From the NCBI GenBank assembly GCA_024641445.1, contig JAHEDA010000054.1:1-12101 (forward strand): a stretch of 12,101 bases of DNA, written 5' to 3'. This DNA comes from Gammaproteobacteria bacterium (GTDB taxonomy: Bacteria > Pseudomonadota > Gammaproteobacteria > UBA6429 > Thiohalophilaceae). The notes beneath the pieces are model-generated. The model ran no database searches and was not told the origin of the DNA. It saw only the letters and a program-made list of their open reading frames with translations. Within the stretch, counting starts at the first letter, position 1, and every line of letters begins with the position of its first letter. The position numbers and the translations under genes are program-made. Below, in pieces: positions 1 through 5,674 of this stretch.

Positions 1-447
1 CTCTGTTACCTTGACCACATCACCAGCCTTTAACTGCATGGAGGGTATATTTACCTTCTTGCCATTGACGGTAATACAGTTGTGGCGAACCAACTGACGA
101 GCCTCCGAGCGTGAGGCACCAAAACCCATTCGGTAAACGACATTATCCAGGCGCGACTCGAGCAGCTGCAGCAATCTTTCGCCGGTAGAGCCCTTACGAC
201 GATCCGCCTCGCCATAGTAATTGCGGAATTGCTTTTCCAGAATGCCGTAGATACGACGCATCTTCTGCTTTTCACGCAGCTGCGCGGCATAATCAGACAA
301 ACGCCCTTTCTTCTGACCGTGTTGACCAGGGGGAGTAGGACGCTTCTCCATGGCGCACTTGCTGCCATAGCACTTCTCGCCTTTCAGAAACAGCTTTTCG
401 CCTTCACGGCGGCAGAGGCGGCATTTGGGACCAATATATCTAGCCAA
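1..447 (-). CDS. rpsD: 30S ribosomal protein S4, zinc-type, C-terminus beyond the window
   Basis: S4 is a primary 16S rRNA-binding protein that nucleates assembly of the 30S body. In E. coli it is also the translational repressor of the alpha operon. The window holds the first 149 residues of a family that is usually about 205 long, so the left edge cuts it. The start is TTG at 445-447. The conserved N-terminus MARYIGPKC begins exactly there, and a GGGAG ribosome binding site lies 7 bases upstream. Cysteines 9, 12, 26 and 31 form the C-x2-C-x13-C-x4-C zinc site seen in Thermus-type S4 and absent from E. coli S4. The region PGQHGQKKGRLSDY (40-53) is typical of the family, and the S4 RNA-binding fold begins near residue 99 (RLDNVVYRMGFG). 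The gene follows rpsK after 15 bases and belongs to the alpha operon. Identity is certain; zinc binding is inferred from the cysteines. Confidence 0.98.
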   Translation of the reverse strand, partial: MARYIGPKCRLCRREGEKLFLKGEKCYGSKCAMEKRPTPPGQHGQKKGRLSDYAAQLREKQKMRRIYGILEKQFRNYYGEADRRKGSTGERLLQLLESRLDNVVYRMGFGASRSEARQLVRHNCITVNGKKVNIPSMQLKAGDVVKVTE

Positions 448-454
448 GGTAATT

Positions 455-459
455 CTCCC
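455..459 (-). promoter_or_regulatory. Ribosome binding site that fixes the rpsD TTG start
   Basis: GGGAG on the minus strand lies 7 bases before the TTG codon at 445-447. No ATG or GTG is placed to start the conserved MARYIGPK sequence, so this site supports TTG as the real start. It lies in the 15-base rpsK-rpsD gap. Confidence 0.8.
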
Positions 460-462
460 GTC

Positions 463-855
463 TTAAACGCGACGTTTCTTCGGCGGCCGACACCCGTTGT
501 GCGGGATAGGCGTGACATCCGAAATGTTGGTAATACGAAACCCTTTTGCATTCAAGGCGCGTACCGCTGACTCACGGCCTGGGCCGGGACCTTTCACGCA
601 GACCTCAAGATTCTTCATGCCATACTCACGCGCAACCTCACCAGCACGCTCGGCAGCAACCTGCGCGGCGAACGGGGTACTCTTGCGGGAGCCACGAAAA
701 CCCGAACCGCCCGAGGTCGCCCAGCACAGGGTGTTACCCTGGCGGTCAGTAATCGTTACGATGGTATTGTTAAACGACGCATGGATATGGGCGATGCCGT
801 CCGAGACGTCCTTTTTAACCTTTTTGCGAACACGCGTACCTTTTTTGGTAGCCAT
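463..855 (-). CDS. rpsK: 30S ribosomal protein S11
   Basis: S11 sits on the 30S platform next to S6, S18 and S21, and helps shape the mRNA exit side of the decoding region. The 130-residue product is one residue longer than E. coli S11 and collinear with it. It has the lysine/arginine-rich N-terminus (KKGTRVRKKVKK), the core HIHASFNNTIVTITD (residues 24-38) and the conserved C-terminal tail HNGCRPPKKRRV. Asn120-Gly121 in that tail matches the E. coli Asn119-Gly site known to form isoaspartate. The ATG start follows a 24-base gap after rpsM, with a modest GAG/AGGTTGAG ribosome binding site. It is the second gene of the alpha block, and the order rpsM-rpsK-rpsD is the standard one. Nothing in it looks unusual. 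Confidence 0.99.
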   Translation of the reverse strand: MATKKGTRVRKKVKKDVSDGIAHIHASFNNTIVTITDRQGNTLCWATSGGSGFRGSRKSTPFAAQVAAERAGEVAREYGMKNLEVCVKGPGPGRESAVRALNAKGFRITNISDVTPIPHNGCRPPKKRRV

Positions 856-879
856 TTTTCAACTCAACCTATTCTAAAG

Positions 880-1236
880 TTACTTCTTGATAGCCTTGCG
901 CGGACCCTTACGAGTGCGGGCATTGGTCTTGGTGCGCTGACCACGTACAGGCAGACCACGGCGATGACGCAGGCCACGATAACTACCCATATCCATCAGG
1001 CGCTTGATGCTCATGGAGACTTCACGACGCAGGTCACCTTCGACAGTGTGCTTGGCAACCTCTGAACGCAGGGCCTCAACCTCACTCTCGGCTAAGTCCT
1101 TGATTTTAGTGGCCGTACTAATGCCCGCAGAATTGCAAATCTGCTTGGCCGTGGTTCGCCCAATACCGTAGATCGCCGTTAAAGCGATTTCGGCATGCTT
1201 GTTGACCGGAATATTTATACCTGCAATACGGGCCAT
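880..1236 (-). CDS. rpsM: 30S ribosomal protein S13
   Basis: S13 lies on the 30S head, contacts the P-site tRNA through its C-terminal tail, and bridges to the 50S subunit. The 118-residue product matches the usual length. Visible landmarks are MARIAGINIP at the start, the helix-hairpin region IYGIGRTTAKQIC (residues 22-34), and the tail GLPVRGQRTKTNARTRKGP near the C-terminus that reaches the tRNA. The start is ATG with AGGAG 7 bases upstream; E. coli rpsM uses GTG. It is the first gene of the alpha block and follows the only long intergenic region here. Codons 2-3 (GCC CGT) can pair with an ACGGG element in that leader, which suggests feedback control of initiation by S4 as in E. coli. The identity is secure; the regulation is inferred. 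Confidence 0.99.
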   Translation of the reverse strand: MARIAGINIPVNKHAEIALTAIYGIGRTTAKQICNSAGISTATKIKDLAESEVEALRSEVAKHTVEGDLRREVSMSIKRLMDMGSYRGLRHRRGLPVRGQRTKTNARTRKGPRKAIKK

Positions 1237-1290
1237 CTAGCCTCTCCTACCTGTTACACCACCCGTCCACGCGAGCCGCGTGAAACGGTC
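1228..1290 (-). promoter_or_regulatory. Putative S4-responsive alpha-operon leader (pseudoknot-like)
   Basis: On the transcript strand, CACGCG (1277-1282) and CGCGTG (1268-1273) form a perfect 6-bp stem with a GCU loop. Directly 3' of it, ACGGG (1262-1266) is complementary to CCCGU (1228-1232) inside rpsM codons 2-3, and one further U-G pair is possible. This long-range helix would span the AGGAG ribosome binding site (1244-1248) and the ATG. In the E. coli alpha operon, S4 binds a nested pseudoknot in which an ACGGGC element pairs with GCCCGU at the start of rpsM. Position and pairing sequence agree; the surrounding stem differs, because here ACGGG lies beside the hairpin rather than in its loop. 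Codons 2-3 are constrained by the Ala-Arg protein sequence, so chance pairing cannot be excluded without covariation. Confidence 0.55.
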
Positions 1291-1291
1291 A

Positions 1292-1321
1292 ATTTTACTT
1301 GTAACCACCCGCGTCTTTCAA
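1292..1321 (-). promoter_or_regulatory. Candidate sigma70 promoter of the alpha operon
   Basis: On the minus strand TTGAAA (1316-1321, five of six to TTGACA) is followed after 18 bases by TAAAAT (1292-1297, five of six to TATAAT). This predicts a start near 1284-1287 and a leader of about 50 bases before rpsM. It lies in the 138-base rpmJ-rpsM gap, where E. coli also has its alpha-operon promoter. The match is by eye and has not been tested. Confidence 0.6.
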
Positions 1322-1340
1322 GGCATTTGCTCCAAAACCA

Positions 1341-1362
1341 GCGTCTCGAAGCGGCCAGACGC
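1341..1362 (-). other. Inverted repeat / possible RNA hairpin after rpmJ
   Basis: GCGTCT and AGACGC form a perfect 6-bp stem around a 10-base loop, starting 12 bases after the rpmJ stop codon. A short GGTTTTGG run follows rather than a proper U-tract, so it is a poor intrinsic terminator. It may slow polymerase or mark an RNA processing point at the spc-alpha boundary. A second AGACGC copy at 1311-1316 offers an alternative partner. Confidence 0.35.
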
Positions 1363-1374
1363 ACCCGTCAGGTC

Positions 1375-1488
1375 CTAGCCCTGACGCTGCTTGTGCCGGG
1401 GGTCCTTGCAAATCACCCGCACTACACCATTTCGGCGGATGATTTTGCACTCGCGGCACAGCTTTTTCACTGATGCACGTACCTTCAT
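1375..1488 (-). CDS. rpmJ: 50S ribosomal protein L36, zinc-ribbon form
   Basis: L36 is the smallest 50S protein and binds 23S rRNA near helices 89 and 91 to 97. Reading the minus strand from ATG at 1486-1488 gives a 37-residue protein that begins MKVRASVKKLCREC and ends PRHKQRQG. Cys11, Cys14, Cys27 and His32 form the C-x2-C-x12-C-x4-H zinc ribbon, so this is the zinc-containing form and not the zinc-free paralogue. A GGAG ribosome binding site stands 8 bases before the start. The stop is TAG at 1375-1377. It follows secY after 24 bases, which is the standard secY-rpmJ-rpsM order, and closes the spc block. The length is normal and no residue is missing. Confidence 0.98.
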   Translation of the reverse strand: MKVRASVKKLCRECKIIRRNGVVRVICKDPRHKQRQG

Positions 1489-1512
1489 GTCCGTGTCTCC
1501 ACTACTAAATCG

Positions 1513-2862
1513 TTAACGAATCAAACCCGAGGTACCGTGCCCCTTCAGGTTGGCCTTTTTCAATAACCCGGCATATTGATGCGACATCAAATGCGTCTGT
1601 ACCTGGGCCATGAAATCCATCACCACCACTACGATGATGAGGATAGACGTACCACCGAAGTAGAACGGTACATTGAAATACACAATCAAAAACTCAGGCA
1701 GTAAACACACCGCCGTAATATAGAGAGCCCCCACCAGCGTTAAGCGACCTAGTATGCTGTCGATATAACGTGCGGTCTGATCACCTGGGCGAATACCGGG
1801 GATAAATGCACCCGACCTTTTCAGGTTGTCTGCCGTGTCCTTTGGGTTATACATAAGCGCTGTATAGAAATAGCTGAAGAAAATAATCGCTAATGCATAC
1901 AGCAATACATATATGGGCTGCCCTGGTGACAGCATAGTCGCGATATCTTGCAGGATACCAACCCCACCACTCTGGCCCATTCCACCAAACCATCCCGCGA
2001 CCGTTGCCGGGAAGAGGATGATACTAGAGGCAAAGATCGGCGGAATTACACCCGCCATATTTATCTTCAGAGGCAGGTGCGTAGACTGTGCCGCAAACAT
2101 CTTGTTACCGCGTTGTTGCTTGGCATAGTGGACGGCGATTCGACGCTGCCCACGCTCCATGTAAATCACAAACGCAATAACCGCAAACACTATTACGAGC
2201 AGCGCCAGGACCATGCCATGACCAATCTGGCCACTACTGGCTTGTTCCAGCGTCCCTACAATGGCTCGCGGTAAGCCTGCGACGATACCGGCAAAGATAA
2301 TCATCGAGATCCCGTTGCCGATACCTCGCTCGGTAATCTGCTCACCGAGCCACATCAAAAACATTGTTCCTGTCACCAGGGTAATCACCGTGGTGAAATA
2401 GAATGTCATGGGGTCAATAATCACCAACCCCGGTTGACGCGCCATCGCCACTGCAATCGCCAGCGACTGGAAAATACCCAAGCCCAGCGTGCCAATACGA
2501 GTATACTGCGTAATCTTACGCCGCCCCGCAGCACCCTCTTTATTCAACTGCTCCAGCTTCGGATGTACCTTGGTCAATAGCTGAATAATGATCGAGGCCG
2601 AAATATAGGGCATGATGCCTAGCGCGAATATCGACAAACGGCTTAACGCACCACCACCAAACATATTAAACAAACCCAGAATGGTTTTTTCCTGGCCACT
2701 AAACAGCCGCGCCAGTTCCTCATGGTTCAGTCCTGGCACGGTAATGTAGGAGCCGATACGAAAAACCAGTAGGGCGCCAATCAGGAAAAAAATCCGCTGG
2801 CGCAGCTCGGTAAAACGACCTGCGGCCATGGCATCGGCGATGGCTGTACGTGAGGTTGCCAC
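1513..2862 (-). CDS. secY: Protein translocase channel subunit SecY
   Basis: SecY is the inner-membrane pore of the Sec translocon. With SecE and SecG it passes unfolded preproteins driven by SecA and inserts membrane proteins from ribosomes. The 449-residue product is collinear with E. coli SecY (443 residues). Hydrophobic segments fit ten transmembrane helices, the first at about residues 24-41. A plug-like glycine-rich segment lies near 62-75 (GLFNMFGGGALSR). The cytosolic C4 loop is at about 236-255 (ERGQRRIAVHYAKQQRG) and the C5 loop includes GIRPG, whose Arg358 matches the essential E. coli Arg357. The start is taken as GTG at 2860-2862, with AAGAG 8 bases upstream; the N-terminus then has normal length. 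The next in-frame ATG (residue 12) is a weaker alternative. It follows rplO after 5 bases. Confidence 0.98.
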   Translation of the reverse strand: MATSRTAIADAMAAGRFTELRQRIFFLIGALLVFRIGSYITVPGLNHEELARLFSGQEKTILGLFNMFGGGALSRLSIFALGIMPYISASIIIQLLTKVHPKLEQLNKEGAAGRRKITQYTRIGTLGLGIFQSLAIAVAMARQPGLVIIDPMTFYFTTVITLVTGTMFLMWLGEQITERGIGNGISMIIFAGIVAGLPRAIVGTLEQASSGQIGHGMVLALLVIVFAVIAFVIYMERGQRRIAVHYAKQQRGNKMFAAQSTHLPLKINMAGVIPPIFASSIILFPATVAGWFGGMGQSGGVGILQDIATMLSPGQPIYVLLYALAIIFFSYFYTALMYNPKDTADNLKRSGAFIPGIRPGDQTARYIDSILGRLTLVGALYITAVCLLPEFLIVYFNVPFYFGGTSILIIVVVVMDFMAQVQTHLMSHQYAGLLKKANLKGHGTSGLIR

Positions 2863-2867
2863 AATAC

Positions 2868-3302
2868 CTACTCTTCGATCTTGCCGCCGGCAGCCTCAAT
2901 GGCCTGACGTGCACCACGAGTTACCATTATACCTTTCAGGGTTACGGCCTTCTCAATCTTACCGGAAACCATCACCTTCACGCGCTGCATCTTACGGCTG
3001 ATGATATTGGCCGCCTGCAGGGCAGCTACATCTATAATGCTCGCGTCAACATTGTTCAACTCATGCAGGCGAACCTCAGCGGTAACACTTCCCATGCGGG
3101 AGAAGAAACCAACCTTAGGCAGACGGCGTTGCAGTGGCATCTGACCACCCTCAAAGCCAACCTTGTGAAAACCACCGGCACGTGAATGCTGCCCTTTGTG
3201 ACCTCGACCACCGGTCTTACCCAAACCTGAGCCAATACCACGTCCCAAACGCTTTTTATTCGTTTTGGAACCCGCAGCTGGCTTGATTGAATTCAACCGC
3301 AT
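2868..3302 (-). CDS. rplO: 50S ribosomal protein L15
   Basis: L15 is a late-assembly 50S protein that binds 23S rRNA near the central protuberance. Its long basic N-terminal extension is visible as KRLGRGIGSGLGKTGGRGHK within residues 18-40, followed by FEGGQMPLQRRLPKVGF and a globular C-terminal half ending AAGGKIEE. The ATG at 3300-3302 gives 144 residues, the same as E. coli, and begins MRLNSIKPAAGSK like it. An in-frame ATG 15 bases upstream would add five residues, but a GAGGAG ribosome binding site points to the inner start. The gene begins one base after the rpmD stop, so the two are tightly coupled. It is the last ribosomal gene before secY. Confidence 0.99.
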   Translation of the reverse strand: MRLNSIKPAAGSKTNKKRLGRGIGSGLGKTGGRGHKGQHSRAGGFHKVGFEGGQMPLQRRLPKVGFFSRMGSVTAEVRLHELNNVDASIIDVAALQAANIISRKMQRVKVMVSGKIEKAVTLKGIMVTRGARQAIEAAGGKIEE

Positions 3303-3303
3303 G

Positions 3304-3489
3304 TTACTTCTCCTCAACCTTCAACATGTAGGAGACCTTATTGATCATCCCACGGGTGGATGGGGTATCTTCAACTTCCACCGTATGATGCATGCGGCGC
3401 AGTCCGAGACCGGTTACGCAGGCCTTGTGTGACGCCAGACGGTGTGCCGTACTGCGCGTCAACGTTAACTTAATCATCTTCTTGGCCAT
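3304..3489 (-). CDS. rpmD: 50S ribosomal protein L30
   Basis: L30 is a small 50S protein that packs against 23S rRNA on the solvent side. The 61-residue product is close to the 59 residues of E. coli L30. It shows the family pattern: KLTLTRSTAHRLASHKA, then GLGLRRMHHTVEVEDTPSTRGMIN, then a short terminal strand, VSYMLKVEE. The ATG is 5 bases after the rpsE stop, and a weak TGGAA ribosome binding site overlaps that stop, so translation is probably coupled to rpsE. The stop TAA is one base before the rplO ATG. The order rpsE-rpmD-rplO is standard for the spc block. L30 is missing from some bacterial lineages, so its presence in its usual place is mildly informative. Confidence 0.98.
   Translation of the reverse strand: MAKKMIKLTLTRSTAHRLASHKACVTGLGLRRMHHTVEVEDTPSTRGMINKVSYMLKVEEK
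3310..3315 (-). promoter_or_regulatory. Ribosome binding site that fixes the rplO start
   Basis: GAGGAG, lying inside the last codons of rpmD, is 7 bases before the ATG at 3300-3302. The upstream ATG at 3315-3317 overlaps this site and would be left without it, so the shorter 144-residue L15 is preferred. Confidence 0.85.
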
Positions 3490-3494
3490 GGTCG

Positions 3495-4001
3495 TTATTC
3501 CATGATTTCTTTGACTGACAAACCACGCTTGGCGGCCACTTCCTCAGGTGAGGTCATGGAGGCTAAGCCCTTAATCGTGGCACGAACCACATTGATAGAG
3601 TTTGGGCTACCAATACACTTGGCCAGTACGTTATGTATCCCGACCACATCAAATACTGCACGCATGGCACCACCGGCGATAACACCCGTACCATCAGAGG
3701 CAGGCTGCATATAAACCTTGGCAGCACCGTGTTCAGCCGTTACTGGATACTGCAGGGTGCCATTCACCAGGTTCACCTTCTGCATATTTTTTCGAGCAGA
3801 TTCCATTGCCTTGGCAATTGCCGCAGGAACTTCGCGTGCCTTACCGCTACCAAAGCCCACCTTACCCTGACCGTCACCAACAACCGTTAGTGCGGAGAAG
3901 GCAAAGATACGGCCGCCTTTTACAACCTTGGCAACACGGCGGATGCCAATCAGACGTTCCTGTAACCCATCAGTACTCTGTGAATTTTCGAAGCTTGCCA
4001 T
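3495..4001 (-). CDS. rpsE: 30S ribosomal protein S5
   Basis: S5 lies at the back of the 30S subunit near the mRNA entry channel. It supports decoding accuracy and, with S3 and S4, mRNA unwinding; changes in its N-terminal loop cause spectinomycin resistance in E. coli. The 168-residue product aligns end to end with E. coli S5 (167). The double-stranded RNA-binding fold occupies about residues 14-77 and includes the spectinomycin loop VKGGRIFAFSALTVVGDG (27-44) with normal residues. The C-terminal domain contains MQPASDGTGVIAGGAMRAV (98-116) and ends VAAKRGLSVKEIME. A TAAGGA ribosome binding site overlaps the rplR stop, and the gap is 10 bases. I see nothing that suggests resistance or a defect. 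Confidence 0.99.
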   Translation of the reverse strand: MASFENSQSTDGLQERLIGIRRVAKVVKGGRIFAFSALTVVGDGQGKVGFGSGKAREVPAAIAKAMESARKNMQKVNLVNGTLQYPVTAEHGAAKVYMQPASDGTGVIAGGAMRAVFDVVGIHNVLAKCIGSPNSINVVRATIKGLASMTSPEEVAAKRGLSVKEIME

Positions 4002-4011
4002 ACGTTATTCC

Positions 4012-4365
4012 TTACAGTTCCAGACCGGCTGCACGCGCAGCATCTGCCAACGCCTTGATACGGCCATGATATTTGAAGCCTGAACGATCAAAGGCAACAC
4101 GCGTTACTCCGGCAGCCTTGGCGCGTTCAGCAATCAGCTTGCCTACAACCGCTGCCGCATCGGCATTACCGGTGTGCTTTAAGTCACCCTTCACATCCGC
4201 CTGTAGCGTCGAGGCACTGGCCAGAACTTCACTGCCATTAGGGGCAATTACCTGCGCATAGATATGCCGCGGTGTCCGGTGTATGCATAGACGATGCACG
4301 GCCAATTCTTTGATCTTGGCGCGAGTACGCGTAGCACGACGCAAACGAGTAGCTTTCTTATCCAT
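4012..4365 (-). CDS. rplR: 50S ribosomal protein L18
   Basis: L18 binds 5S rRNA and, with L5 and L25, anchors it in the central protuberance of the 50S subunit. The 117-residue product has the same length as E. coli L18. The basic N-terminus KKATRLRRATRTRAKI is followed by the conserved core RLCIHRTPRHIYAQVI. The C-terminus carries the signature VAFDRSGFKYHGRIKALADAAR. An AGGT ribosome binding site is 9 bases from the ATG. The gene lies 15 bases after rplF and 10 bases before rpsE, as expected in the spc block. The assignment is certain, and no unusual residues stand out. Confidence 0.99.
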   Translation of the reverse strand: MDKKATRLRRATRTRAKIKELAVHRLCIHRTPRHIYAQVIAPNGSEVLASASTLQADVKGDLKHTGNADAAAVVGKLIAERAKAAGVTRVAFDRSGFKYHGRIKALADAARAAGLEL

Positions 4366-4380
4366 CTACTTAACCTGCCC

Positions 4381-4908
4381 TTACTTCTTCTTGGCTTCTT
4401 TACGGACGATCTGCTCGTCCGCGTACTTCACACCTTTGCCCTTATAAGGCTCCGGCGGACGGAAGGCACGGATCTCGGCAGCCACCTGACCGACCTTCTG
4501 CTTATCAACACCCTTCACCAGTACTTCTGTCTGGCTGGGGGTCTCAATCGTGATGCCTTCAGGCACCTTGAAATTGATCGGGTGTGAGAAACCCAGGGTC
4601 AGATTCAGGACCTTGCCCTGAGCCGCTGCACGGTAACCTACACCAACCAGTTCCAATTTCTTCTCAAAACCCTGGCTCACACCGATAATCATGCTACGCA
4701 GCAGTGCACGAACGGTACCCGTTTGAGCAACGGCACCCATGTGGGTCTCACGTGGCTTGAAGACAATCTGATTATCTTCTTGCGATAATTCAACCAGCGG
4801 ATGAACGTTGTGGTCCATCGTGCCCTTGGCACCCTTAACCGAGACGTGCTGCTTTGACAGAGTTACCTGCACGCCCTTCGGAATTTCAATTGGAGTCAGT
4901 CTTGCCAT
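4381..4908 (-). CDS. rplF: 50S ribosomal protein L6
   Basis: L6 binds 23S rRNA near the sarcin-ricin loop and the L7/L12 stalk base, where elongation factors dock. The 175-residue product is close to E. coli L6 (177). It has the two tandem L6 repeats, about residues 10-82 and 90-165. The diagnostic motif GVGYRAAAQGKVLNLTLGFSH spans about 89-109 and the terminal signature RAFRPPEPYKGKGVKY lies at 147-162. The N-terminus (MARLTPIEIPKGV) is two residues shorter than the common MSRVAK form, which explains the length. The C-terminus ends in a KEAKKK tail. An AAGGA ribosome binding site is 8 bases from the ATG, and the gap after rpsH is 12 bases. Confidence 0.99.
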   Translation of the reverse strand: MARLTPIEIPKGVQVTLSKQHVSVKGAKGTMDHNVHPLVELSQEDNQIVFKPRETHMGAVAQTGTVRALLRSMIIGVSQGFEKKLELVGVGYRAAAQGKVLNLTLGFSHPINFKVPEGITIETPSQTEVLVKGVDKQKVGQVAAEIRAFRPPEPYKGKGVKYADEQIVRKEAKKK

Positions 4909-4920
4909 TGTTCGTATCCT

Positions 4921-5313
4921 TTACTGCACGTAGCACAGTACTTCGCCACCATGACCGGCCTTGCGCGCTGCACGATCCGTCATTACACCTTGCGAAGTAG
5001 AAATAATTGCGATACCAAGTCCGCCCATGATCTTGGGCAGCTCATCCTTACCCTTATAGATACGCAGGCCCGGGCGGCTGGCACGGCTCATTTTTACGAT
5101 AACAGGCTTACCCTGGTAATACTTAAGCTCAACGCTCAGCATCGGCTTGCCATCTTCCTCGGCAGCATTGAAACCGGTGATATAACCCTCGTCCTTCAGG
5201 ACCTGGGCAATCGCCTGCTTCTTGGTAGACATCGGCATAGTCACCTCTGCCTTACCGGCAGCCAGGGCATTGCGGATGCGCGTCAACATATCTGAAATCG
5301 GGTCGGTCATCAT
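4921..5313 (-). CDS. rpsH: 30S ribosomal protein S8
   Basis: S8 is a primary binder of the 16S rRNA central domain. In E. coli it also represses the spc operon by binding mRNA near rplE. The 130-residue product equals the E. coli length. The N-terminal domain begins DPISDMLTRIRNAL, and the RNA-binding C-terminal half has the hallmark STSQGVMTDRAAR (105-117) and GGEVLCYV near the end. Two consecutive ATG codons open the gene. The first (5311-5313) is used here because it is 10 bases from a GGGAG site; the second would remove one residue. The 43-base gap after rpsN is the second longest here and shows no clear motif. I could not identify an S8 target near rplE by eye. Confidence 0.98.
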   Translation of the reverse strand: MMTDPISDMLTRIRNALAAGKAEVTMPMSTKKQAIAQVLKDEGYITGFNAAEEDGKPMLSVELKYYQGKPVIVKMSRASRPGLRIYKGKDELPKIMGGLGIAIISTSQGVMTDRAARKAGHGGEVLCYVQ

Positions 5314-5356
5314 AACTTAATCTCTCCCAGCCAATCGCTTATGCCATTAGCCATAT

Positions 5357-5662
5357 TTACCAGCTAGCCTTGTGCAGGCCAGGAACATCGCCACGCATGG
5401 TGGCTTCACGTAGCTTGTTACGGCACAGGCCAAACTTGCGATACACCGCGTGTGGACGACCGGTGATCCGACACCGACGCTGACCGCGAATAGGGCTGGC
5501 ATCACGCGGTAGTTTCTGCAGTCTCTGCTGTGCAGCCAGACGCTCTTCAGGGGTGGTGCTGATATCCACCACCTGAGCCTTCAGCTCTGCACGCTTGGCC
5601 GCGTACTTCTTTGCCATCTTTGCGCGCTTTTTCTCGCGATTCACCATGGAAGTCTTTGCCAT
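5357..5662 (-). CDS. rpsN: 30S ribosomal protein S14, zinc-free long form
   Basis: S14 is a late-assembling protein of the 30S head, next to S3 and S10. The open frame runs upstream to 5854 inside rplE, but the real start is ATG at 5660-5662. It has an AAGGAG site 6 bases away and gives 101 residues, the same as E. coli. Landmarks are MAKTSMVNREKKR at the start, LPRDASPIRGQRRCRITGRP (51-70), RKFGLCRNKLRE (75-86) and MRGDVPGLHKASW at the end. The only cysteines are Cys64 and Cys80, with no C-x2-C pairs, so this is the long zinc-independent form. That contrasts with the zinc-type S4 and L36 in the same cluster. It follows rplE after 10 bases. Confidence 0.98.
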   Translation of the reverse strand: MAKTSMVNREKKRAKMAKKYAAKRAELKAQVVDISTTPEERLAAQQRLQKLPRDASPIRGQRRCRITGRPHAVYRKFGLCRNKLREATMRGDVPGLHKASW

Positions 5663-5668
5663 GCCGTT

Positions 5669-5674
5669 CTCCTT
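5669..5674 (-). promoter_or_regulatory. Ribosome binding site that fixes the rpsN start
   Basis: AAGGAG lies 6 bases before the ATG at 5660-5662 and overlaps the rplE TAA stop (5673-5675). It shows that S14 starts here and not at upstream in-frame codons within rplE, and it suggests stop-start coupling between L5 and S14. Confidence 0.88.

Noticed and set aside
1341..1362. An intrinsic terminator after rpmJ
   Set aside because: The stem is only 6 bp with a 10-base loop and no real U-tract, and downstream genes in the same order suggest read-through. It is kept only as an unassigned hairpin.
1195..1473. A plus-strand 92-codon frame over the rpmJ-rpsM gap
   Set aside because: It covers the complement of rpmJ and the alpha leader and has no recognisable family. 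The minus-strand features fully explain the region.
3303..3317. An upstream ATG adding five residues to L15
   Set aside because: It overlaps the GAGGAG site that serves the inner ATG, and the conserved MRLN start lies at the inner ATG.
5314..5356. A possible regulatory element in the 43-base rpsN-rpsH gap
   Set aside because: Beyond the GGGAG ribosome binding site of rpsH I see no promoter pair or convincing stem.
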